From contig JAJQJQ010000042.1 in assembly GCA_028622995.1 (NCBI GenBank), forward strand, positions 62,001 to 126,000: a stretch of DNA of 64,000 bases, written 5' to 3'. Made by a program: the position numbers and the translations under genes. The notes under the pieces are model-generated. The model made no database searches. It worked only from the letters and a program-made list of their open reading frames with translations, and had not been told where the DNA came from. The DNA is from Panagrolaimus kolymaensis. Taxonomy: Eukaryota > Nematoda > Chromadorea > Rhabditida > Panagrolaimidae. How positions within the stretch are numbered: position 1 is the first letter of the stretch; every line of letters begins with the position of its first letter. Below, one piece after another: positions 26,945 to 38,766 of this stretch.

Positions 26945-27520
26945 AATGGAAATCGCGGCAATCAAGGGCTAAAATTTATTCTGTATGAAAGAAAGAAAAA
27001 AGAATTGTTTTTTGTTTAGCTTCTAATGATAAATTCTGTTGATGTCCTCATTTTAGATGTCATCATTTCTGATGCATATTTTTCTAATTTTTGTAATAAA
27101 AAAAAATAAAAAATGATGCAGATATTTTTTTGAATCAACAGTAATGCTTATTTATGAGGTCTTCATTTTTGATGTCCTCATTTTTGATGTCCTCATTTTT
27201 GATGTCATCATTTCTGATGCATATTTTACTAATTTTGTAATTAAAAAAATATAAAAATGCTTTAAACAATTAAATACTCAAACATAAATCTTTTATTAAA
27301 ATAATTTCTTCCCCAATTTTTGCAATTTTCTAGAAAAGAAAATCACTTAAAAATCCATATCATCAATTCTGATGTCCTCATTTTTGAGGTCCTCATTTTT
27401 GATGTCATCATTTCTGATGCATATTTTACTAATTTTTGTAATTAAAAAAATATAAAAATGCTTTAAACAATTAAATACTCAAACATAAATCTTTTATTAA
27501 AATAATTTCTTCCCCAATTT

Positions 27521-28731
27521 TTGCAATTTTCTAGAAAAGAAAATCACTTAAAAATCCATATCATCAATTCTGATGTCCTCATTTTTGAGGTCCTCATTTT
27601 TGAGTTCCTCATTTTTGATGTCCTCATTTTAGATGTCATCATTTCTGATGCATATTTTACTAATTTTTGTAATTAAAAAAATATAAAAATGCTTTAAACA
27701 ATTAAATACTCAAACATAAATCTTTTATTAAAATAATTTCTTCCCCAATTTTTGCAATTTTCTAGAAAAGAAAATCACTTAAAAATCCATATCATCAATT
27801 CTGATGTCCTCATTTTTCAGGTCCTCATTTTTGAGGTCCTCATTTTTGATGTCATCATTTCTGATGCATATTTTACTAATTTTTGTAATTAAAAAAATAT
27901 AAAAATGCTTTAAACAATTAAATACTCAAACATAAATCTTTTATTAAAATAATTTCTTCCCCAATTTTTGCAATTTTCTAGAAAAGAAAATCACTTAAAA
28001 ATCCATATCATCAATTCTGATGTCCTCATTTTTGAGGTCCTCATTTTTGAGGTCCTCATTTTTGATGTCATCATTTTTGAGGTCCTCATTTTTGATGCAT
28101 ATTTTACTAACTATTGTAATAAAAAAAAATTAAAAATGATGCAGATATTTTTTTGAATCAACAGTAATGCTTATTTATGAGGTCTTCATTTTTGAGGTCC
28201 TCATTTTTGATGTCCTCATTTTTGAGGTCCTCATTTTTGATGTCCTCATTTTTGAGGTCCTCATTTTTGAGGTCCTCATTTTTGATGTCCTCATTTTTGA
28301 GGTCCTCATTTTTGAGGTCCTCATTTTTGATGCATATTTTACTAATTTTTGTAATTAAAAAAATATCAAAATGCTTTAAACAATTAAATACTCAAACATA
28401 AATCTTTTATTAAAATAATTTCTTCCCCAATTTTTGCAATTTTCTAGAAAAGAAAATCACTTAAAAATCCATATTATCAATTCTGATGTCCTCATTTTTG
28501 AAGTCCTCATTTTTGATGTCCTCATTTTTGAGGTCCTCATTTTTGATGTCATCATTTTTGATGTCATCATTTTTGATGCATATTTTACTAATTTTGTAAT
28601 TAAAAAAATATAAAAATGCTTTAAACAATTAAATACTCAAACATAAATCTTTTATTAAAATAATTTCTTCCCCAATTTTTGCAATTTTCTAGAAAAGAAA
28701 ATCACTTAAAAATCCATATCATCAATTCTGA
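27521..28731. repeat. Higher-order block, first copy (related to 34206 onward)
   Basis: Shares rare variants with the block at about 34206-35430, at an offset of 6699 bp: a GAGTTCCTC unit, a TCATTTTAGATGTC unit, and a TTTTTCAGG unit (27818 and 34517). The part from 27968 also recurs at 33143 (offset 5175), so three copies of this stretch exist. Tract lengths differ between copies. Confidence 0.75.
28094..28178. repeat. Spacer B, representative copy
   Basis: 85-bp spacer beginning GATGCATATTTTACTAAC. It has a poly-A block, GATGCAGATATTTTTTTG, and ends before the tract that starts GAGGTCTTCATTTTT. It shares its first 17 or so bases with spacer A and then differs, so A and B have a common left end but separate bodies. 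It supplies an ATG (AATGCTTATTTATGAGG) that opens a 63-codon EVLIF frame in most copies (for example 34866, 37835, 38767, 41535). Confidence 0.9.
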
Positions 28732-31274
28732 TGTCCTCATTTATGAGGTCTTCATTTTTGAGGTCCTCATTTTTGATGTCCTCATTTTTGAGGTCCTCAT
28801 TTTTGATGTCCTCATTTTTGAGGTCCTCATTTTTGAGGTCCTCATTTTTGATGTCCTCATTTTTGATGTCCTCATTTTTGAGGTCCTCATTTTTGAGGTC
28901 CTCATTTTTGATGTCCTCATTTTTGAGGTCCTCATTTTTGAGGTCCTCATTTTTGATGTCCTCATTTTTGAGGTCCTCATTTTTGAGGTCCTCATTTTTG
29001 ATGTCATCATTTTTGATGTCATCATTTCTGATGCATATTTTACTAATTTTTGTAATTAAAAAAATATAAAAATGCTTTAAACAATTAAATACTCAAACAT
29101 AAATCTTTTATTAAAATAATTTCTTCCCCAATTTTTGCAATTTTCTAGAAAAGAAAATCACTTAAAAATCCATATCATCAATTCTGATGTCCTCATTTTT
29201 GAGGTCCTCATTTTTGAGGTCCTCATTTTTGAGGTCCTCATTTTTGATGTCCTCATTTTTGAGGTCCTCATTTTTGAGGTCTTCATTTTTGAGGTCCTCA
29301 TTTTTGATGTCCTCATTTTTGAGGTCCTCATTTTTGATGTCCTCATTTTTGAGGTCCTCATTTTTGAGGTCCTCATTTTTGATGTCCTCATTTTTGAGGT
29401 CCTCATTTTTGATGTCCTCATTTTTGAGGTCCTCATTTTTGAGGTCCTCATTTTTGAGGTCCTCATTTTTGATGTCATCATTTTTGATGTCATCATTTCT
29501 GATGCATATTTTACTAATTTTTGTAATTAAAAAAATATAAAAATGCTTTAAACAATTAAATACTCAAACATAAATCTTTTATTAAAATAATTTCTTCCCC
29601 AATTTTTGCAATTTTCTAGAAAAGAAAATCACTTAAAAATCCATATTATCAATTCTGATGTCCTCATTTTTGAAGTCCTCATTTTTGATGTCCTCATTTT
29701 TGAGGTCCTCATTTTTGATGTCATCATTTTTGATGTCATCATTTTTGATGCATATTTTACTAATTTTGTAATTAAAAAAATATAAAAATGCTTTAAACAA
29801 TTAAATACTCAAACATAAATCTTTTATTAAAATAATTTCTTCCCCAATTTTTGCAATTTTCTAGAAAAGAAAATCACTTAAAAATCCATATCATCAATTC
29901 TGATGTCCTCATTTATGAGGTCTTCATTTTTGAGGTCCTCATTTTTGATGTCCTCATTTTTGAGGTCCTCATTTTTGAGGTCCTCATTTTTGATGTCATC
30001 ATTTTTGATGTCATCATTTCTGATGCATATTTTACTAATTTTTGTAATTAAAAAAATATAAAAATGCTTTAAACAATTAAATACTCAAACATAAATCTTT
30101 TATTAAAATAATTTCTTCCCCAATTTTTGCAATTTTCTAGAAAAGAAAATCACTTAAAAATCCATATCATCAATTCTGATGTCCTCATTTTTGAGGTCCT
30201 CATTTTTGAGGTCCTCATTTTTGATGTCCTCATTTATGAGGTCTTCATTTTTGAGGTCCTCATTTTTGATGTCCTCATTTTTGAGGTCCTCATTTTTGAT
30301 GTCCTCATTTTTGAGGTCCTCATTTTTGAGGTCCTCATTTTTGATGTCCTCATTTTTGAGGTCCTCATTTTTGAGGTCCTCATTTTTGATGTCCTCATTT
30401 TTGAGGTCCTCATTTTTGAGGTCCTCATTTTTGAGGTCCTCATTTTTGATGTCATCATTTTTGATGTCATCATTTCTGATGCATATTTTACTAATTTTTG
30501 TAATTAAAAAAATATAAAAATGCTTTAAACAATTAAATACTCAAACATAAATCTTTTATTAAAATAATTTCTTCCCCAATTTTTGCAATTTTCTAGAAAA
30601 GAAAATCACTTAAAAATCCATATTATCAATTCTGATGTCCTCATTTTTGAAGTCCTCATTTTTGATGTCCTCATTTTTGAGGTCCTCATTTTTGATGTCA
30701 TCATTTTTGATGTCATCATTTTTGATGCATATTTTACTAATTTTGTAATTAAAAAAATATAAAAATGCTTTAAACAATTAAATACTCAAACATAAATCTT
30801 TTATTAAAATAATTTCTTCCCCAATTTTTGCAATTTTCTAGAAAAGAAAATCACTTAAAAATCCATATCATCAATTCTGATGTCCTCATTTATGAGGTCT
30901 TCATTTTTGAGGTCCTCATTTTTGATGTCCTCATTTTTGAGGTCCTCATTTTTGATGTCCTCATTTTTGAGGTCCTCATTTTTGAGGTCCTCATTTTTGA
31001 TGTCCTCATTTTTGAGGTCCTCATTTTTGAGGTCCTCATTTTTGATGTCCTCATTTTTGAGGTCCTCATTTTTGAGGTCCTCATTTTTGAGGTCCTCATT
31101 TTTGATGTCATCATTTTTGATGCATATTTTACTAATTTTTGTAATTAAAAAAATATAAAAATGCTTTAAACAATTAAATACTCAAACATAAATCTTTTAT
31201 TAAAATAATTTCTTCCCCAATTTTTGCAATTTTCTAGAAAAGAAAATCACTTAAAAATCCATATCATCAATTCT

Positions 31275-31829
31275 GATGTCCTCATTTTTGAGGTCCTCAT
31301 TTTTGAGGTCCTCATTTTTGAGGTCCTCATTTTTGATGTCCTCATTTTTGAGGTCCTCATTTTTGAGGTCTTCATTTTTGAGGTCCTCATTTTTGATGTC
31401 CTCATTTTTGATGTCCTCATTTTTGAGGTCCTCATTTTTGAGGTCCTCATTTTTGATGTCCTCATTTTTGAGGTCCTCATTTTTGAGGTCCTCATTTTTG
31501 ATGTCCTCATTTTTGATGTCCTCATTTTTGAGGTCCTCTTTTTTGAGGTCCTCATTTTTGAGGTCCTCATTTTTGAGGTCCTCATTTTTGATGTCCTCAT
31601 TTTTGAGGTCCTCATTTTTGATGTCCTCATTTTTGAGGTCCTCATTTTTGAGGTCCTCATTTTTGATGTCCTCATTTTTGAGGTCCTCATTTTTGAGGTC
31701 CTCATTTTTGAGGTCCTCATTTTTGAGGTCCTCATTTTTGAGGTCCTCATTTTTGATGTCCTCATTTTTGAGGTCCTCATTTTTGAGGTCCTCATTTTTG
31801 ATGTCATCATTTTTGATGTCATCATTTCT
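31275..31829. repeat. Longest 15-bp minisatellite tract (37 units)
   Basis: Exactly 555 bp, i.e. 37 units of 15 bp, without an indel. The units mix GAT and GAG types, with GATGTCATC units at the end. One unit has TCCTCTTTTTT. It shows how far a tract can expand: most tracts have 3-20 units. Confidence 0.95.
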
Positions 31830-31985
31830 GATGCATATTTTACTAATTTTTGTAATTAAAAAAATATAAAAATGCTTTAAACAATTAAATACTCAAACAT
31901 AAATCTTTTATTAAAATAATTTCTTCCCCAATTTTTGCAATTTTCTAGAAAAGAAAATCACTTAAAAATCCATATCATCAATTCT
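31830..31985. repeat. Spacer A, representative copy
   Basis: 156-bp spacer starting GATGCATATTTTACTAATTT. It passes through AAATGCTTTAAACAATTAAA and TTCTTCCCCAATTTTTGC to the perfect 12-bp palindrome TTTTCTAGAAAA, and ends CATATCATCAATTCT before the next GATGTCC tract. It is highly conserved between copies. A sub-type with TTTTGTAA in place of TTTTTGTAA is one base shorter. Another has CCCCAAATTTTGC. Confidence 0.93.
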
Positions 31986-34865
31986 GATGTCCTCATTTAT
32001 GAGGTCTTCATTTTTGAGGTCCTCATTTTTGATGTCCTCATTTTTGAGGTCCTCATTTTTGATGTCCTCATTTTTGAGGTCCTCATTTTTGAGGTCCTCA
32101 TTTTTGATGTCCTCATTTTTGAGGTCCTCATTTTTGAGGTCCTCATTTTTGATGTCCTCATTTTTGAGGTCCTCATTTTTGAGGTCCTCATTTTTGATGT
32201 CATCATTTTTGATGTCATCATTTCTGATGCATATTTTACTAATTTTTGTAATTAAAAAAATATAAAAATGCTTTAAACAATTAAATACTCAAACATAAAT
32301 CTTTTATTAAAATAATTTCTTCCCCAATTTTTGCAATTTTCTAGAAAAGAAAATCACTTAAAAATCCATATCATCAATTCTGATGTCCTCATTTTTGAGG
32401 TCCTCATTTTTGAGGTCCTCATTTTTGATGCATATTTTACTAATTTTTGTAATTAAAAAAATATCAAAATGCTTTAAACAATTAAATACTCAAACATAAA
32501 TCTTTTATTAAAATAATTTCTTCCCCAATTTTTGCAATTTTCTAGAAAAGAAAATCACTTAAAAATCCATATTATCAATTCTGATGTCCTCATTTTTGAA
32601 GTCCTCATTTTTGATGTCCTCATTTTTGAGGTCCTCATTTTTGATGTCATCATTTTTGATGTCATCATTTTTGATGCATATTTTACTAATTTTGTAATTA
32701 AAAAAATATAAAAATGCTTTAAACAATTAAATACTCAAACATAAATCTTTTATTAAAATAATTTCTTCCCCAATTTTTGCAATTTTCTAGAAAAGAAAAT
32801 CACTTAAAAATCCATATCATCAATTCTGATGTCCTCATTTATGAGGTCTTCATTTTTGAGGTCCTCATTTTTGATGTCCTCATTTTTGAGGTCCTCATTT
32901 TTGATGTCCTCATTTTTGAGGTCCTCATTTTTGAGGTCCTCATTTTTGATGTCCTCATTTTTGAGGTCCTCATTTTTGAGGTCCTCATTTTTGATGTCCT
33001 CATTTTTGAGGTCCTCATTTTTGAGGTCCTCATTTTTGATGCATATTTTACTAATTTTTGTAATTAAAAAAATATCAAAATGCTTTAAACAATTAAATAC
33101 TCAAACATAAATCTTTTATTAAAATAATTTCTTCCCCAATTTTTGCAATTTTCTAGAAAAGAAAATCACTTAAAAATCCATATTATCAATTCTGATGTCC
33201 TCATTTTTGAGGTCCTCATTTTTGAGGTCCTCATTTTTGATGTCATCATTTTTGAGGTCCTCATTTTTGATGCATATTTTACTAACTATTGTAATAAAAA
33301 AAAATTAAAAATGATGCAGATATTTTTTTGAATCAACAGTAATGCTTATTTATGAGGTCTTCATTTTTGAGGTCCTCATTTTTGATGTCCTCATTTTTGA
33401 GGTCCTCATTTTTGATGTCCTCATTTTTGAGGTCCTCATTTTTGAGGTCCTCATTTTTGATGTCCTCATTTTTGAGGTCCTCATTTTTGAGGTCCTCATT
33501 TTTGATGCATATTTTACTAATTTTTGTAATTAAAAAAATATCAAAATGCTTTAAACAATTAAATACTCAAACATAAATCTTTTATTAAAATAATTTCTTC
33601 CCCAATTTTTGCAATTTTCTAGAAAAGAAAATCACTTAAAAATCCATATTATCAATTCTGATGTCCTCATTTTTGAAGTCCTCATTTTTGATGTCCTCAT
33701 TTTTGAGGTCCTCATTTTTGATGTCATCATTTTTGATGTCATCATTTTTGATGCATATTTTACTAATTTTGTAATTAAAAAAATATAAAAATGCTTTAAA
33801 CAATTAAATACTCAAACATAAATCTTTTATTAAAATAATTTCTTCCCCAATTTTTGCAATTTTCTAGAAAAGAAAATCACTTAAAAATCCATATCATCAA
33901 TTCTGATGTCCTCATTTATGAGGTCTTCATTTTTGAGGTCCTCATTTTTGATGTCCTCATTTTTGAGGTCCTCATTTTTGATGTCCTCATTTTTGAGGTC
34001 CTCATTTTTGAGGTCCTCATTTTTGATGTCCTCATTTTTGAGGTCCTCATTTTTGAAGTCCTCATTTTTGATGTCCTCATTTTTGAGGTCCTCATTTTTG
34101 ATGTCATCATTTTTGATGCATATTTTACTAATTTTTGTAATTAAAAAAATATAAAAATGCTTTAAACAATTAAATACTCAAACATAAATCTTTTATTAAA
34201 ATAATTTCTTCCCCAATTTTTGCAATTTTCTAGAAAAGAAAATCACTTAAAAATCCATATCATCAATTCTGATGTCCTCATTTTTGACGTCCTCATTTTT
34301 GAGTTCCTCATTTTTGATGTCCTCATTTTAGATGTCATCATTTCTGATGCATATTTTACTAATTTTTGTAATTAAAAAAATATAAAAATGCTTTAAACAA
34401 TTAAATCCTCAAACATAAATCTTTTATTAAAATAATTTCTTCCCCAATTTTTGCAATTTTCTAGAAAAGAAAATCACTTAAAAATCCATATCATCAATTC
34501 TGATGTCCTCATTTTTCAGGTCCTCATTTTTGAGGTCCTCATTTTTGATGTCATCATTTCTGATGCATATTTTACTAATTTTTGTAATTAAAAAAATATA
34601 AAAATGCTTTAAACAATTAAATACTCAAACATAAATCTTTTATTAAAATAATTTCTTCCCCAATTTTTGCAATTTTCTAGAAAAGAAAATCACTTAAAAA
34701 TCCATATCATCAATTCTGATGTCCTCATTTTTGAGGTCCTCATTTTTGAGGTCCTCATTTTTGATGTCATCATTTTTGAGGTCCTCATTTTTGATGCATA
34801 TTTTACTAACTATTGTAATAAAAAAAAATTAAAAATGATGCAGATATTTTTTTGAATCAACAGTA

Positions 34866-37800
34866 ATGCTTATTTATGAGGTCTTCATTTTTGAGGTCCT
34901 CATTTTTGATGTCCTCATTTTTGAGGTCCTCATTTTTGATGTCCTCATTTTTGAGGTCCTCATTTTTGAGGTCCTCATTTTTGATGTCCTCATTTTTGAG
35001 GTCCTCATTTTTGAGGTCCTCATTTTTGATGCATATTTTACTAATTTTTGTAATTAAAAAAATATCAAAATGCTTTAAACAATTAAATACTCAAACATAA
35101 ATCTTTTATTAAAATAATTTCTTCCCCAATTTTTGCAATTTTCTAGAAAAGAAAATCACTTAAAAATCCATATTATCAATTCTGATGTCCTCATTTTTGA
35201 AGTCCTCATTTTTGATGTCCTCATTTTTGAGGTCCTCATTTTTGATGTCATCATTTTTGATGTCATCATTTTTGATGCATATTTTACTAATTTTGTAATT
35301 AAAAAAATATAAAAATGCTTTAAACAATTAAATACTCAAACATAAATCTTTTATTAAAATAATTTCTTCCCCAATTTTTGCAATTTTCTAGAAAAGAAAA
35401 TCACTTAAAAATCCATATCATCAATTCTGATGTCCTCATTTATGAGGTCTTCATTTTTGAGGTCCTCATTTTTGATGTCCTCATTTTTGAGGTCCTCATT
35501 TTTGATGTCCTCATTTTTGAGGTCCTCATTTTTGAGGTCCTCATTTTTGATGTCCTCATTTTTGAGGTCCTCATTTTTGAGGTCCTCATTTTTGAGGTCC
35601 TCATTTTTGAGGTCCTCATTTTTGATGTCCTCATTTTTGAGGTCCTCATTTTTGAGGTCCTCATTTTTGATGCATATTTTACTAATTTTTGTAATTAAAA
35701 AAATATCAAAATGCTTTAAACAATTAAATACTCAAACATAAATCTTTTATTAAAATAATTTCTTCCCCAATTTTTGCAATTTTCTAGAAAAGAAAATCAC
35801 TTAAAAATCCATATTATCAATTCTGATGTCCTCATTTTTGAAGTCCTCATTTTTGATGTCCTCATTTTTGAGGTCCTCATTTTTGATGTCATCATTTTTG
35901 ATGTCATCATTTTTGATGCATATTTTACTAATTTTTGTAATTAAAAAAATATAAAAATGCTTTAAACAATTAAATACTCAAACATAAATCTTTTATTAAA
36001 ATAATTTCTTCCCCAATTTTTGCAATTTTCTAGAAAAGAAAATCACTTAAAAATCCATATCATCAATTCTGATGTCCTCATTTTTGAGGTCCTCATTTTT
36101 GATGTCATCATTTTTGATGCATATTTTACTAACTATTGTAATAAAAAAAAATTAAAAATGATGCAGATATTTTTTTGAATCAACAGTAATGCTTATTTAT
36201 GAGGTCTTCATTTTTGAGGTCCTCATTTTTGATGTCCTCATTTTTGAGGTCCTCATTTTTGAGGTCCTCATTTTTGATGTCATCATTTCTGATGCATATT
36301 TTACTAATTTTTGTAATTAAAAAAATATCAAAATGCTTTAAACAATTAAATACTCAAACATAAATCTTTTATTAAAATAATTTCTTCCCCAATTTTTGCA
36401 ATTTTCTAGAAAAGAAAATCACTTATAAATCCATATCATCAATTCTGATGTCCTCATTTTTGAGGTCCTCATTTTTGAGGTCCTCATTTCTGATGCATAT
36501 TTTACTAATTTTTGTAATTAAAAAAATATAAAAATGCTTTAAACAATTAAATACTCAAACATAAATCTTTTATTAAAATAATTTCTTCCCCAATTTTTGC
36601 AATTTTCTAGAAAAGAAAATCACTTAAAAATCCATATCATCAATTCTGATGTCCTCATTTTTGATGTCCTCATTTTTGATGTCATCATTTTTGATGCATA
36701 TTTTACTAACTATTGTAATAAAAAAAAATTAAAAATGATGCAGATATTTTTTTGAATCAACAGTAATGCTTATTTATGAGGTCTTCATTTTTGATGTCCT
36801 CATTTTTGATGTCCTCATTTTTGAGGTCCTCATTTTTGAGGTCCTCATTTTTGATGCATATTTTACTAATTTTTGTAATTAAAAAAATATAAAAATGCTT
36901 TAAACAATTAAATACTCAAACATAAATCTTTTATTAAAATAATTTCTTCCCCAATTTTTGCAATTTTCTAGAAAAGAAAATCACTTAAAAATCCATATCA
37001 TCAATTCTGATGTCCTCATTTTTGAGGTCCTCATTTTTGAGGTCCTCATTTTTGATGCATATTTTACTAATTTTTGTAATTAAAAAAATATAAAAATGCT
37101 TTAAACAATTAAATACTCAAACATAAATCTTTTATTAAAATAATTTCTTCCCCAAATTTTGCAATTTTCTAGAAAAGAAAATCACTTAAAAATTCATATC
37201 ATCAATTCTGATGTCCTCATTTTTGAGGTCCTCATTTTTGAGGTCCTCATTTCTGATGCATATTTTACTAATTTTTGTAATTAAAAAAATATAAAAATGC
37301 TTTAAACAATTAAATACTCAAACATAAATCTTTTATTAAAATAATTTCTTCCCCAATTTTTGCAATTTTCTAGAAAAGAAAATCACTTAAAAATCCATAT
37401 CATCAATTCTGATGTCCTCATTTTTGAGGTCCTCATTTTTGAGGTCCTCATTTTTGATGTCCTCATTTTTGAGGTCCTCATTTTTGATGTCCTCATTTTT
37501 GAGGTCCTCATTTTTGAGGTCCTCATTTTTGATGTCATCATTTTTGAGGTCCTCATTTTTGATGCATATTTTACTAATTTTTGTAATTAAAAAAATATAA
37601 AAATGCTTTAAACAATTAAATACTCAAACATAAATCTTTTATTAAAATAATTTCTTCCCCAAATTTTGCAATTTTCTAGAAAAGAAAATCACTTAAAAAT
37701 CCATATCATCAATTCTGATGTCCTCATTTTTGAGGTCCTCATTTTTGATGTCATCATTTTTGATGCATATTTTACTAACTATTGTAATAAAAAAAAATTA

Positions 37801-38766
37801 AAAATGATGCAGATATTTTTTTGAATCAACAGTAATGCTTATTTATGAGGTCTTCATTTTTGAGGTCCTCATTTTTGATGTCCTCATTTTTGAGGTCCTC
37901 ATTTTTGAGGTCCTCATTTTTGATGTCCTCATTTTTGAGGTCCTCATTTTTGATGTCCTCATTTTTGAGGTCCTCATTTTTGAGGTCCTCATTTCTGATG
38001 CATATTTTACTAATTTTTGTAATTAAAAAAATATAAAAATGCTTTAAACAATTAAATACTCAAACATAAATCTTTTATTAAAATAATTTCTACCCCAATT
38101 TTTGCAATTTTCTAGAAAAGAAAATCACTTAAAAATCCATATCATCAATTCTGATGTCCTCATTTTTGAGGTCCTCATTTTTGAGGTCCTCATTTTTGAT
38201 GTCCTCATTTTTGAGGTCCTCATTTTTGAGGTCCTCATTTTTGAGGTCCTCATTTTTGATGTCCTCATTTTTGAGGTCCTCATTTTTGAGGTCCTCATTT
38301 TTGAGGTCCTCATTTTTGATGTCATCATTTTTGAGGTCCTCATTTTTGATGCATATTTTACTAATTTTTGTAATTAAAAAAATATAAAAATGCTTTAAAC
38401 AATTAAATACTCAAACATAAATCTTTTATTAAAATAATTTCTTCCCCAAATTTTGCAATTTTCTAGAAAAGAAAATCACTTAAAAATCCATATCATCAAT
38501 TCTGATGTCCTCATTTTTGAGGTCCTCATTTTTGATGTCATCATTTTTGATGCATATTTTACTAACTATTGTAATAAAAAAAAATTAAAAATGATGCAGA
38601 TATTTTTTTGAATCAACAGTAATGCTTATTTATGAGGTCTTCATTTTTGAGGTCCTCATTTTTGATGTCCTCATTTTTGAGGTCCTCATTTTTGATGCAT
38701 ATTTTACTAACTATTGTAATAAAAAAAAATTAAAAATGATGCAGATATTTTTTTGAATCAACAGTA
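34866..38766. repeat. Higher-order duplication, copy 1 (3901 bp)
   Basis: Directly followed by a second copy starting at 38767. Corresponding positions stay at offset 3901 as far as about 37060. A one-module (201-bp) difference then reduces the offset to 3700. Shared rare changes are CACTTATAAATCC (36421 and 40322) and TTTCTACCCCAATT (about 38090 and 41790). The sequence starts with an ATG-containing spacer-B tract. Confidence 0.88.
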
